A stretch of 64,000 bases of DNA from Cladopsammia gracilis. Its lineage: Eukaryota > Cnidaria > Anthozoa > Scleractinia > Dendrophylliidae. The position numbers and the translations under genes are program-made. The notes below the pieces were generated by a model that was not told where the DNA came from, ran no database searches, and saw only the letters and a program-made list of their open reading frames with translations. Positions 21,301 through 28,863 of this stretch are shown here, in pieces; the stretch's first letter is position 1, and each line of letters starts with the position of its first letter. The stretch is taken from positions 1,073,501 to 1,137,500 of the forward strand of contig JAJGOT010000257.1 in assembly GCA_022457155.1 (NCBI GenBank), in the 5' to 3' direction.

Positions 21301-24168
21301 TTAACAATTAGTTCATGCGTCAGCTTATGCGTATGTCGAGATATTGAGCACGCGGGAAGTTTGGAGAGCATGAAAGAGGCGTAAGAGTTGCACAAGAGGT
21401 GCAGCCAAGTGCAACTCTAGCCTCTTGAGTACAGTTGTATGATAAAAAGAATTTGCAATTCCCAGGTTTAAGGGCTCACTGACGTATATTTTCGGACCCG
21501 TTGCTAGGGACAGTAATAGCTATTTATTTTTATTAATTTTAATCGTTTACATACTGTATGGTCAAATCTTCAACTCAGTCCTAAACCCAAAAATGACATC
21601 ATCAAGCCACGCCCATGATCATGTGACCAATAACGGAAAAGTCTAAAATTTTTAACGTGTCGCATTTTATTCATTTTCTCATCATCGATCGTAAGTATTG
21701 ATTTCGTTTTAATTTGAAAAATAGATTTTTTAGAGAGATTTAACATATTGATTTGTCCATAAAAATTGTATTGAAAATGATTTCAATAGACGCATACTTA
21801 GTTATATTCCATATCCAGGTTAGATAAACATTGAAAAATAATGAATCAAGTTAGAGACTGCCAAGAATTTAGGATTTTTCTGCAAACCGGAAGCAATCTG
21901 AAAGGAGGGTACTGAGAACGAGGTTGAACCAGAAGTAATTTTATCAATGCATGCGCTATTCATCTGACCAGAGATCTGTGCTTTAGTGGGTTCTCGCGGG
22001 ATTTTTCTGATTGGCTGCCGAAATGCCCGTGTCATTCACCGGAAATTATTTTTCACTTCCTTAGCAACGCATGAGAAATCCGTCCGTGAGCCCTTAAGAG
22101 GTTTTTCTCAATAATTTGTTATAGTTGTGCAATTTTTGAAGAAATGTGTTCTGATAGGTAAATTATGTGATTGGATGTAATTGGAGGACAAATACGCAAA
22201 ATCACACTTATATAGCAGAACTGCCCATTGATATCGATAAGGACCATTGTGTTTTGTTTCCCTAAGCAGGGTTCTCCCTAAATTTTTAGCTCAGCAGGTA
22301 AGGGATTTTTGCTAAGCGGTAAAGGGAAAACTGTGTGTCTTAAAATTTTTCCGGGGACAAGCGGTTACGGGCGGTAATAAGTGCTGCTTCAAGCGGTAAA
22401 TTTTACCGGTTACCGCCTGATAAGGAGAACCCTGCCTAAGAGCACTGAATTTGGTTTTACAGGAGTTTGTTTCTCAAAATTCCTGTTGACTTGCAACGTA
22501 TCTTGGTACTTTCCCTGATATCTGGCCAGTTAACTTAATAAACCTTTCATGCTCCACTCATTGAACAGGAAGCAGTGTTTTCTTTACTGAGGTCCATATA
22601 ATTATAAGGAAAAGCTAAGATGCTCAAACTTCAAAGGCTGCATATTTGGGCAAAAAGAAAACCTGGAATTAACCCAGATTACTCCATAGACCTGAAAGTT
22701 TTGGGATTTCTGTGATACAGGCCCCAGCCCCCTAGATGGACCACTCAAATATTGTTTTTTTTTATTGTTGTTGTTGTTTTTGCAATAGATGGTTTTCAAC
22801 CATTCCCTGAGGATTTAAAAGACAAAAGCGAGACAGCCATGCTAGTGGATGGAACAAAAGAAAGTAATAGAAGCTATTGAGAAATCTTTTGTTTCGTATA
22901 CCAGCGCGACATCAGGTGAAAACGTCCTATTGGTGTTTTTGTTTTTGAAAAATTGGGCGAAAAAGTTAAAAAGCATAGCTACAATAATATTTCATGACCC
23001 AATGGAATGTTACTTACATGTACAAACAGGCTGAATTTCTTAGATGGGGTTCTTGAACAGAGTTTTTTGGCCCAGGGCAAGGGGATTTGACAACCCAAAA
23101 TCTTAACGAAACCCCAGCAGTAATATAGCTAGAGTAATTGCCAAATCAGCACATTTAGGTTTGGAGAAACTGAATAAAACAGGAAATATGTTCCTTCCAC
23201 AAGGGATATTACATTAAAAGCCCAAGTATACATTCTTGTCAGTGTTATTTGTTATGATAATTCTCACACAACACACTAATTATTCCACGTTCTATTAAAT
23301 GTAACCTTAGCTGCTAAGTTCTCTTTGTTGAGGACGTGGTGTAGGTAAACATATGCATTACTCGGAAACTTTAATAACATTTGTTTTCTCGCTCAAAGAA
23401 GCTATAACGTCTATAAAATCTTATTAAACGATTAATGTTATAATATGCAACATGGCGTTATATACTGCGTTATACAGGATGCAGTGTTAGAAATATGAAG
23501 TGAAATGTTGTCAAGAACGTCGTAGATCCATTGCGGGCTCAAAACAATGTGTTAGAAATACATCTGCTGGCTCCAGTCAGACTTAAGTTGAAACACAAAA
23601 TATCATTAAGACTGCAAGAATGACATGTTAAGTACACGATTAACTGAAAACCAGGAAACCAACCTTTTTGTACGGGTTACCCCTTGGCCTTCTTGTTCAG
23701 AGCAATCATCCATCCATGTACGAGCCCTGAAAAAGACGACGATGAAAAGATTAGAAAGCGAAGGAAGCGCAAATTGCATGAAAGCGAAAGGAATTGCCGC
23801 TGTAATTGCAAACATTAAAGCGAAAATACCTGTTTTGTTTATGTTCCCTTCTTTATGAGTTTGTTTTCGCCGCTGATACTGTATTCAAGGCGAAAGAAGT
23901 TCCTTTTTCGCCACCTTTCCCGATGAAATACAAAACTCGACAAGATGACAACAGTGATGTCTCATCGATCAGCGGTTAACGTGTGGCGCATACCTTCGTT
24001 GTTTATGCGTGTACGAAAATGTCCTTCTGAAGCTCCGATATGAACCCTGGGAATGAATATGAGACCTTCTATCTGCAAAAGGAAGTGAAAGCCTGAATAT
24101 TTTTTCTTCGATTATTTTTTAGGTGTTTACGTTTCGTTGCCCCACTCACCAATATCACTAACGCTCAT
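243..24168 (-). CDS. TRIP12: TRIP12-like HECT E3 ubiquitin ligase, 5' part (32 exons, 3' end outside window)
   Basis: TRIP12 is a nuclear HECT E3 ligase of the ubiquitin-fusion-degradation type, acting in DNA-damage and chromatin control. Thirty-two exons read right to left join without a frame break into about 1,104 residues (3,314 nt). Order: basic Ser/Arg-rich N-terminus (1-300), a conserved helix entry (329-360, [20 protein letters not shown]), ARM-like repeats (361-665), a WWE domain (about 667-736, with [19 protein letters not shown]), a further helical block (about 785-900, [29 protein letters not shown]) and a linker ending at IRxLIR-like residues. The HECT domain lies beyond base 1. 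The N-terminus is shorter than in vertebrates. Chosen start ATG 24168; an in-frame ATG at 24201 would add 11 residues. The gene is divergent from the SHIP gene. Orthology rests on collinear motif identity across nearly every exon. Confidence 0.93.
483..509 (-). CDS. TRIP12: TRIP12 exon 31 (27-nt microexon)
   Basis: 27 nt coding KETFVSALK, phase 0 on both sides, between a T-rich CAG acceptor and a GTAAGA donor. It fills exactly the nine residues otherwise missing against vertebrate TRIP12 (between TLE and EISDVL). Confidence 0.85.
665..771 (-). CDS. TRIP12: TRIP12 exon 30
   Basis: 107 nt, residues 1032-1067 ([34 protein letters not shown]). Confidence 0.94.
1312..1381 (-). CDS. TRIP12: TRIP12 exon 29
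   Basis: 70 nt, residues 1009-1031 ([15 protein letters not shown]), matching NNREKIKGWIKEQ. Confidence 0.94.
1806..2034 (-). CDS. TRIP12: TRIP12 exon 28
   Basis: 229 nt, residues 932-1008. [14 protein letters not shown] is the counterpart of vertebrate LSDVLKRKRLPKRGP, a basic, likely nuclear-targeting stretch; [15 protein letters not shown] follows. The donor GTGCAG is weak but is the one that keeps phase 0 for exon 29. Confidence 0.88.
2150..2285. repeat. GGAT/AAAT simple-sequence tract
   Basis: Degenerate GGATGGAT, AATAAATGAATC and AAACAAAC runs; no coding signal. Confidence 0.85.
2445..2875 (+). repeat. R1 tandem repeat, ~3.5 units
   Basis: Units begin CTTTTGAGTCTGTGGATGAA at 2445, 2571 and 2697 (126-bp period). 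The first two are almost identical. The R1 family recurs at 10553, 33590 and, reversed, 58165-59300. Confidence 0.9.
2947..3533 (-). CDS. TRIP12: TRIP12 exon 27
   Basis: 587 nt, residues 737-931. A polar linker, then a conserved block with [36 protein letters not shown] and [14 protein letters not shown], then a variable acidic/Pro tail. Donor GTCAGA after PVTR. Confidence 0.96.
3751..3959 (-). CDS. TRIP12: TRIP12 exon 26, WWE domain
   Basis: 209 nt, residues 667-736. Carries the WWE fold signature ([38 protein letters not shown]). In TRIP12 and relatives WWE domains bind poly-ADP-ribose. The acceptor after 3959 gives GIFSVDALL, collinear with vertebrate GIFAVDTML. Confidence 0.97.
4479..4507 (-). 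CDS. TRIP12: TRIP12 exon 25 (29 nt)
   Basis: 29-nt exon, residues 657-666 (ELLPKLPSD). Precedes the WWE exon; phases 2 and 1 match its neighbours exactly. Confidence 0.9.
4814..4863 (-). CDS. TRIP12: TRIP12 exon 24
   Basis: 50 nt, residues 641-656 ([16 protein letters not shown]), like the RSPQELYELT segment of vertebrates. The acceptor is the AG after a TTCCTATCCTAG tract; the nearer AGs break the frame. Confidence 0.92.
5178..5326. repeat. Small fold-back
   Basis: GTTTCTTGGTGTTGCGG on the left pairs with CCACAACACCAAGAAAC on the right, in TRIP12 intron 23. Confidence 0.6.
5435..5502 (-). CDS. TRIP12: TRIP12 exon 23
   Basis: 68 nt, residues 618-640 ([20 protein letters not shown]). Confidence 0.92.
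5784..5895 (-). CDS. TRIP12: TRIP12 exon 22
   Basis: 112 nt, residues 581-617 ([26 protein letters not shown]). Confidence 0.95.
6623..6676 (-). CDS. TRIP12: TRIP12 exon 21
   Basis: 54 nt, residues 563-580 ([16 protein letters not shown]). GTAAGA donor. Confidence 0.93.
6791..6859 (-). CDS. TRIP12: TRIP12 exon 20
   Basis: 69 nt, residues 540-562 ([19 protein letters not shown]). Confidence 0.95.
7154..7261 (-). CDS. TRIP12: TRIP12 exon 19
   Basis: 108 nt, residues 504-539 ([30 protein letters not shown]). Confidence 0.95.
7412..7465 (-). CDS. TRIP12: TRIP12 exon 18
   Basis: 54 nt, residues 486-503 ([18 protein letters not shown]). Confidence 0.95.
7620..8085. mobile_element. Element bounded by poly-G and poly-C with iterated CTTTCATATACC
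   Basis: Starts in a G run (about 24 G) and ends in a C run (about 17 C). Inner inverted ends GGGATGCTCCGCCC and GGGCGGAGCATCCCC; interior repeats CCCTTTCATATACCT about eight times. Confidence 0.6.
8471..8787. mobile_element. CAGT/ACTG element (Tc1/mariner-like MITE), ~317 bp
   Basis: Ends CAGTCAAACCTTTATTAAGC and CTTAATAGAGGTTTGACTG, with TA right of the element. Lies directly beside TRIP12 exon 17. Confidence 0.65.
8808..8900 (-). CDS. TRIP12: TRIP12 exon 17
   Basis: 93 nt, residues 455-485 ([20 protein letters not shown]). GTAAGT donor. Confidence 0.96.
9016..9275 (+). mobile_element. tRNA-derived SINE
   Basis: A-box-like TGGTGTAGTGGTGAGAGC (about 9024) and B-box GGTTCGATTCC (9068), then a GAGAGGTTTTTCTCC body and an AT-rich tail. 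In TRIP12 intron 16. Confidence 0.8.
9856..9951 (-). CDS. TRIP12: TRIP12 exon 16
   Basis: 96 nt, residues 423-454 ([20 protein letters not shown]), a highly conserved ARM-like repeat. Confidence 0.96.
9975..10413 (+). mobile_element. ~430-bp inverted-repeat element, copy 1
   Basis: Contains the palindrome TGTCCAATTACAGC...GCTGTAATTGGACA. A reverse-oriented copy lies at 27226-27653. Starts 24 bp upstream of the TRIP12 exon 16 acceptor. Confidence 0.75.
10553..10683 (+). repeat. R1 repeat copy next to TRIP12 exon 15
   Basis: TTTTGAGTCTGTGGAT...ATTCAAATGAAA...GAGCAG, ending at the exon 15 donor. Confidence 0.7.
10684..10719 (-). CDS. TRIP12: TRIP12 exon 15 (36 nt)
   Basis: 36 nt, residues 411-422 ([11 protein letters not shown]), symmetric phase 0. 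Its donor directly abuts a copy of the R1 repeat. Confidence 0.93.
11227..11292 (-). CDS. TRIP12: TRIP12 exon 14
   Basis: 66 nt, residues 389-410 ([20 protein letters not shown]). Of two nearby AG acceptors, only the upstream one (after 11292) keeps frame. Confidence 0.95.
11460..11673 (+). mobile_element. R3 element, intact reference copy
   Basis: Inverted ends CCCTTTCACTCCCAGAG and CTCTTGGGAGTTAAA around a core related to R1. Uninterrupted, so it shows the empty-site state of the copies at 19858, 33961 and 45163. Confidence 0.8.
11831..11880. repeat. CAGT-element fragment
   Basis: CAGTCAAACCTGTATG end without a recognisable partner nearby. Confidence 0.45.
12059..12141 (-). CDS. TRIP12: TRIP12 exon 13
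   Basis: 83 nt, residues 361-388, with [19 protein letters not shown], the first ARM-like helices. Confidence 0.95.
12318..12440. repeat. Dispersed repeat shared with 57098-57215
   Basis: Both contain CTGCAAGCCTTTTCTTTGCA and a GGCCCTACTACAA stretch, in TRIP12 intron 12 and SHIP intron 28. Confidence 0.65.
12508..12603 (-). CDS. TRIP12: TRIP12 exon 12
   Basis: 96 nt, residues 329-360. Strongly conserved entry to the ARM-like region: [20 protein letters not shown] then [12 protein letters not shown]. Confidence 0.95.
12704..12787 (-). CDS. TRIP12: TRIP12 exon 11
   Basis: 84 nt, residues 301-328, acidic. Ends in DGELSRLQ, leading into the conserved ALLEARG helix. Confidence 0.88.
12860..13603. 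mobile_element. CAGT/ACTG element interrupted by a TTAA element
   Basis: Ends CAGTAAACCCTCTTAAGATG and AGAGTTTACTG; interior repeats GACACCTCTCT and TGTAAGGCAGACACC. Split at a TTAA by the element at 12950-13464. Confidence 0.7.
12950..13464. mobile_element. TTAA-flanked MITE (piggyBac-like target), 515 bp
   Basis: TTAA at 12946-12949 and 13465-13468. Inverted ends CCCTATTCGGCCTGGG and CCCAGGCTGAATAGGG, one mismatch. Nested in a CAGT element. Confidence 0.8.
13794..13835 (-). CDS. TRIP12: TRIP12 exon 10
   Basis: 42 nt, residues 287-300 ([13 protein letters not shown]). GTAAGT donor. Length is a multiple of three, so it could be skipped in frame. Confidence 0.7.
14059..14090 (-). CDS. TRIP12: TRIP12 exon 9 (32 nt)
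   Basis: 32-nt exon, residues 276-286 ([10 protein letters not shown]). Phase 2 in, phase 1 out; GTAAAT donor. Supported by phase and splice sites only. Confidence 0.68.
14245..15033. mobile_element. CAGT element with iterated GGCCGCTTAATACAGG
   Basis: Begins after TA with CAGTCGAACCTGTATATAAC. GTGGCCGCTTAATACAGGT recurs near both ends, within the right end and once reversed near 14270. No protein remnant seen. Confidence 0.65.
15171..15546. mobile_element. MITE with TGCCAAC ends and iterated TCTCCCGG
   Basis: Left ATGCCAACTCTCCCGG, right CTCCAGAGGTTGGCAT. CTCCCGG is repeated four times inside. Confidence 0.55.
15760..16035 (+). mobile_element. Non-LTR retrotransposon 3' end
   Basis: AT-rich 3'-UTR-like run ending AATAAAGTTATTGTATTG with a duplicated tail (TTATTGTATTG twice), typical of LINE 3' termini. 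No ORF remains. Confidence 0.55.
16414..16482 (-). CDS. TRIP12: TRIP12 exon 8
   Basis: 69 nt, residues 253-275 ([16 protein letters not shown]). Follows the exon 7 block as in vertebrates. Confidence 0.88.
16880..17272 (-). CDS. TRIP12: TRIP12 exon 7, Ser-rich
   Basis: 393 nt, residues 122-252. A long low-complexity Ser/Thr/Pro region with basic clusters. It ends in [16 protein letters not shown], the counterpart of the LRRSTRQKTTGSCAS block of vertebrate TRIP12, which anchors the orthology of the disordered half. Confidence 0.92.
17377..17530. repeat. Fold-back element, ~154 bp
   Basis: TATATGTTGTGGTGCAAT pairs with ATTGCACCACAACATATA; inner arms AAATTTTATTTTCCTTTG pair with CAAAGGAAAATAAAATTT. 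Confidence 0.75.
17585..17647 (-). CDS. TRIP12: TRIP12 exon 6
   Basis: 63 nt, residues 101-121 ([15 protein letters not shown]), matching the RSRSASSPSP stretch of vertebrate TRIP12. Confidence 0.82.
18060..18460 (+). mobile_element. Degenerate SINE-like sequence
   Basis: GATTCAAGGCCTGGTCTC (B-box-like), then TTCTTAGACAAGAAGC and GGTGTATAAATAGGTACCC, a body partly shared with 18640-18750. Confidence 0.4.
18490..18561 (-). CDS. TRIP12: TRIP12 exon 5
   Basis: 72 nt, residues 77-100 ([17 protein letters not shown]). Two donors are possible; only the GTAAGT after 18490 keeps exon 6 open. Confidence 0.8.
18759..18922. repeat. Fold-back element (TGTGGTTTAATTT family)
   Basis: TGTTGTGGTTTAATTTTT pairs with AAAAAAATTAAACCACA. 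Related shorter copies at 15606-15715 and 35461-35545. Confidence 0.7.
19096..19828. mobile_element. CAGT-related element expanded into tandem arrays
   Basis: TACAATTGAACTTCC and GGAGGTTCAACTGTA bound it. Inside: a ~18-20-bp GACCACCTCTCCTAAGC array (19125-19310), then a 73-bp array (about 19310-19800) with CACCTTGGCTTTGCATTTTG. Confidence 0.75.
19858..20506 (-). mobile_element. R3 element interrupted by a CAGT element
   Basis: R3 halves 19858-19957 and 20400-20506 rejoin to match the copy at 11460-11673. Confidence 0.75.
19958..20399. mobile_element. CAGT/ACTG element with TA target duplication, 442 bp
   Basis: Ends CAGTCAACTCTCTCTTAAC and GAGACAGAGTCGACTG. TA at 19956-19957 and 20400-20401. 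Inserted in R3; the empty site is visible in the 11460 copy (GCAAAAGTACTGC reversed). Confidence 0.85.
20533..21086. mobile_element. Long near-perfect hairpin MITE flanked by TTAA, 554 bp
   Basis: Arms of about 240 bp (20533-20775 and 20846-21086) are nearly identical inverted copies around a ~70-bp loop. TTAA at 20529-20532 and 21087-21090. In TRIP12 intron 4. Confidence 0.88.
21222..21290 (-). CDS. TRIP12: TRIP12 exon 4
   Basis: 69 nt, residues 54-76, basic then Ser/Asn-rich ([15 protein letters not shown]). Strong GTAAGT donor. Phase fits both neighbours. Confidence 0.8.
21472..22093. mobile_element. TTAA-flanked MITE, 622 bp
   Basis: TTAA at 21468-21471 and 22094-22097. Ends GGGCTCACTGACG and CGTCCGTGAGCCC, one mismatch. 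Confidence 0.78.
22267..22434. mobile_element. MITE with CAGGGTTCTCC ends, 168 bp
   Basis: Perfect 11-bp ends CAGGGTTCTCC/GGAGAACCCTG, flanked by CCTAAG on both sides (22261-22266, 22435-22440). AGCGGTAA iterated inside. Confidence 0.78.
23664..23726 (-). CDS. TRIP12: TRIP12 exon 3
   Basis: 63 nt, residues 33-53 ([15 protein letters not shown]). Acceptor CAG, donor GTTGGT, phase 2 to phase 2. Confidence 0.75.
23994..24072 (-). CDS. TRIP12: TRIP12 exon 2
   Basis: 79 nt, residues 7-32, rich in Arg and Ser ([16 protein letters not shown]). The acceptor follows a good pyrimidine tract; the donor is GTATGC. Without splicing, this frame meets a TAA upstream and has no ATG, which supports the separate exon 1. 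Confidence 0.75.
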
Positions 24169-24222
24169 GTAAGCTGAGCAGTATCTCAAAGGAAGTGACA
24201 TAACTCGGTAGCTGGCCTTTTC
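24073..24222. promoter_or_regulatory. Shared divergent promoter between TRIP12 and SHIP
   Basis: The TRIP12 ATG (24168, minus) and SHIP ATG (24223, plus) face away from each other. The span holds two GGAAGTGA motifs (24081-24088 and 24191-24198), which fit ETS/GABP sites, a factor class enriched at bidirectional TATA-less promoters. I see no TATA box. It also contains TRIP12 intron 1 and exon 1, so regulatory and coding/UTR sequence overlap. Transcription start sites are not visible from sequence. Confidence 0.6.
24150..24168 (-). CDS. TRIP12: TRIP12 exon 1 (start codon)
   Basis: Begins MSVSDI and ends in phase 1 at a GTGAGT donor. It joins exon 2 across a 77-bp intron. An in-frame upstream ATG (24201-24199) would give an exon to 24201; an in-frame TGA lies just above that. 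Which ATG is used is undecided. Confidence 0.7.
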
Positions 24223-24356
24223 ATGTCATTTCCGTGGCATCTTCCGAGCATCAGCAGACTTAAAGCTGAGGAGCTGCTGTTAAGCTCCGGTAAAAACGGT
24301 GCTTTTCTTATCAGAGACAGCGAAAGCGTTTCCAATGCACATGTTTTGTGCCTCCT
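24223..24356 (+). CDS. INPP5D/INPPL1: SHIP exon 1, SH2 start
   Basis: 134 nt. Starts MSFPWHLPSISRLKAEELL, collinear with vertebrate SHIP from its own Met, so this ATG is well supported; an in-frame TAG lies 12 nt upstream. Contains the phosphotyrosine-binding FLIRDSES (Arg31). Confidence 0.95.
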
Positions 24357-27241
24357 GTAAGTTTGTTCATTTGAATAATTATACGTTGCAGTGGAGAAAT
24401 ATGCTTAAGTTAATGTTATACAGTAATTATTATTGTCAATAAGATGGCAAGTCAAGTGTGAAATTTGGAGTTAATCGAAATTTATATGATTTATATCACG
24501 CTATAAATAGGATATACGGCAGCTAACTTGAACTAAACTACCGTGATACATAAGGTTAATTATCAATTTTAATGAGATAACAACAACAACAACAACAACA
24601 ACAACATATTTATTGGCATTCCCATATAACATTAATGGTATTGCAATAATAGATAATAAAAGATAATAGAACAAATGTTTGATAATTCAAGAGAAAATCA
24701 TAAAACGTGTTATTTGTTATTTCAATGATTGGAAACTTGAATTTTCCTGTAACTTTCAGTTTCTGTCAGATCTTGAACACGGTACACCAATGCTCAAGTT
24801 GCTTAAACTTGATGGTTCAGGACAAAAAACTTTTTTTCTTTCCACTTGTCCATTGGACAAGTACTACTCAAATTTTGGTTGTCTGAAAGTGAAATTCACT
24901 TATCCAAAAAAATGAATAAATTAAAAAAAATGTAGCAGTAAAACAAACTTACAATGTACCGTAAAAACTGGCGTATAAGCCACATTTGCCCAAATGTTTT
25001 GCTCAAAATTGGGGGTATGGCTTATCTGCTGGAACATCTGCAATAGATTATACTTTCCAGTGATATAAGTTGACCAGACTTTTTGAGCCTTGAAATTGGA
25101 CATTCTATTCATTTGAGGTGTACAATGTGGAGCAAGCATTCTTTAACTTTAGATGATGTAGAAAAGTGAGTCTTGTTTTTCTAACAGAGCTGCCAGAGTG
25201 CCTCCGAGACCAAAAATCAAATTGAAGAATAAGGATTCCACATGAAACACGTATTCTCGTAACACACAAACGCGAGCATTTATAAATTGTAAAATTTAGC
25301 CTCAAATTGTCAAAATACCTGTGTTGAAACAGTGCTCCCTATCTTGTCGGCCATTTTGAAGCTTTTAGCAATGGAGGAACACCTAAGACAAAAGAATTCG
25401 AAGCCATAGAAAAGACTCTGTAAATAAGTGGTCATGTTCTGAAGAAATTTGCACGGTCAGAAAACGGGTAAGTTTATGAGTAAAAAGAAACTGAAATTTG
25501 TGGAAACCAGGTTAGTTTATGAAGTCCAGAGATGCTTGGGAAACTTAGAACTCAGTGAAAAACGAGACAAATTTCTCCTGGTAAATTGTACTCGTCCTGT
25601 CGGACAAGTGCTTTTGGAAATCCTCTTTTCCAAGATCAAAAAGTACTCGTCTCAGACGAGCGGACGAGTGGAAGTTTTTTGCCCTGCTGGTTGTGTGACT
25701 TGTCTTCTTCTGTGGTTCATCGCTACATAACCTAACGAGAAGAAAACTTACCTTCAGTACAGCTTCCTATCTAGAACTATAAAACAATGGAACAATTTGC
25801 CTGCTATGTTGGCTACGGCTCCTAATATTAACTCTTTTAAGAGTGGGGTTTGTCAGCTGACGCATTGAGAACTTTAAGAACTTGACCACGACCAGAGCAC
25901 ATAAGCCTTGAAGAGAGGGACTGCTCTCATTTTGGTAAATGTAATGTAAATGTAAATGACTCTCAAAGTAGATCATATGTACATTTTTTGTATGCCTAAA
26001 AATTAAAGTGGATTGTACCACCTGGAGGATAGCAAGTCTTACTAATGATTGGTCATGTTGATGTTCCAAGTCCATCCATGCATTAACCCTACAAGTGCCA
26101 GCCTTAATGGAGGAGGTACCCTGCGAATACCAGCCCATTGCAAGGTTTTCATGTTAAGACTACCCACATAAAAATGTGAAATAAATTTGTACAATTCATT
26201 AATAATTCATAAGGGTACTAACAAATAGAAATGAGCCATTCCAATCAAATGGTTACCCTGTATAGGCCGATACAATCTTGATACAACCACTAGTGGTTGT
26301 ATCTAATTTACACTCCAGATACAACCACTAGTGGTTGTATCTAATTTACGTGTGAATGTGAATTTCACAAGTTGTTTACTACATTCGCGTCCATGTTGTA
26401 TCGGCACTATACATTCACTTGCCTTCGGCTCGTGATTGTATAGGCCAATACAACACTCCCGCTCATATGTAGTAAACATTACTTATAACATTTTCTTCAT
26501 GTTAATTGTTCCATCTTAGTTATCCAAAAACTGGAATAGTATCTAAAACAAACACCAGTATCCTGTACCTGGACAGTTTCGTTAATGTCTGTGACAAAAT
26601 TCTCACATATGTTCTTTAAAAAATGCCTCTATGATACAGTGTACAGACCCTCTCTAATACGGACAACAGACGCTAAATCTTGAGCCGCAGAAAGCAAATT
26701 CATATAAACTTAACCTCATTATTATGGACACTCTGGTGATCAGGTGACAATATATTACATACAGTTAAAAGACGAGTGTGGGCCTATTTTTAGTTGACTT
26801 ACTGAACACTTGAAACTGTCAGTGGAGTCTTAAAAGTGACATCGTGGTGACCTCTATAATATGGACACCTCTTTAATACAGCCACTTTGCTCTGTCCCTT
26901 CAGTGGCCATATTAGAGAGGTTCAACTGTACAATTAATGTATAATTATTTTGTCAGCCACAAAACCAAATTATTTCTCAGCCTTCTGTTTCTTAGGTTTG
27001 ATTTGCTGAAATGCAAGCAGCACACAACATTATCAACCAAAGATTCTGTCTTCCTATTATCAACTTACTAAACTTTGTCCTGGTTTATATAATTTTGTAG
27101 ACACGAGGGAAGAATCCATCTTTACAGAATCTTAAGAAGTGGAAGTAATGGAAATTTCTATATGCAGGTCAGTTATTAAAGCCAGTTTCTTTGGGTTAGA
27201 CATCTTATAAATATGATATGATATGTAATAGTAATTGGACT

Positions 27242-27282
<41 letters not shown>

Positions 27283-28823
27283 AAATCAGCGTAGTGTGAG
27301 GACGATTTGAAATTAAGAGCAGGATTACCCCTGAATTGTACGACACAAAGTTCAATTACTAATTAATTGCATCAATAACCAAATTCGAGATTAAAAAGTC
27401 TATGTCGACTCTTTTGTACTTAAAATGTCTAGCATATTTTCTATCAGTTTGAAAGTAGAAGGAAAACACCCAAAAGGCACCCATTCAGGTGCAACTGATT
27501 GACGCGCGCGCAACGTAGGTGTCCAATTACAGCTATCCAATTACAAAAAGTTGTAATTGGATAGCTGTAATTGGACACCCACGTGACCGCGCGCTAATTA
27601 CGTAAGAAATAGGCGCGCGGATGACCAATCACAATCGAGAATTTTGTTATTGATAGGATTAGCTAAATAATCAGCCACTGGGCTTAGTGATCTTTGAAAT
27701 CAATATTTACTAACCCTCGGACAACTAGCATTCAAATACGGCCACCTCCCATCGTTCTGAGCTGCAATAGGCATTTTGATAATCACTTGTATCAGTCAGA
27801 TGTGATGAGACCAGAGCAAAAAACTTTTTTTCTTTCCACTTGTCCATTGGACAAGTTCCACTCAAATTTTGGTTGTCTGCAAGTGAAATTCCAAAAAATG
27901 AATAAATTTAAAAAATATATAGCAGTAAAACAAATTTACAATGTACCATTAACCAACTGCCTTGCTTAAATGGAAGGTGGGTGCCTGGGGTATCCAGGAG
28001 CTTCCACTGTGACCAGCCAGTCCCTAGATAAAATACTGCCCCCATGGCTGGCAAATCCCCGCAACCCAGCCATGAGCCCCTATTCCAGGCACAGTCACAC
28101 TGATTGAATCAGTGGAAGGAAAAAATAGAGGGTGGGGTGGGGGAACGCTGAAGACAACCACTACAAAACCGCTAACAAAAACCGCTACAAAAAACCGCTA
28201 CAAAACTGCTTGAAAAACTTGCAAGATCCTAGCTGAAAACGAAGCTGCAACGTTCCACGTGAGCCTGCACTAGAAAGTTTGACCGCTGACTGGAAGCATC
28301 TGCTAAGCTCGTGGTGGTTAACTTTGTTAAATTGACATTTATAACTAAATTAAAAACTGGCATATAAAGCCACATTTGCCCAAAATGTTTGCTCAAAATT
28401 GGGGGTGCAGCTTATCTGCAGGAACATCAGCAATAAATACTTTCTGGTGATATCAGTTGACCAGACTTTTTGAGCCTTGAAATTGTACATTCTATTTATT
28501 TGAGGTGTACAACGTGGAACAAACATAATTCTTTAAGTATTAACTTTAGATCATGTAGAAAAGGGAGTCTTGTTTCTCTAACAGAGCTTCCAGAGTGCCT
28601 CCAAGACCAAAAATCAAATTGAAGAATAAGGATCTGCATGAAACACGTATTCTTGTATACTTGCCAAGTCTCACGCCTTAGGCTCACGAGTCCAAAACTC
28701 CGATCTCATGCCTACTCATGCCTATGGAGCAATTTCTCATGCCTGACTTACAGATTTGAACTATTAATTGTAAACGTAAGATTGTTTGAGAATTTTTTAA
28801 TAAAGGTTTTAAAATTATTATTA

Positions 28824-28863
<40 letters not shown>

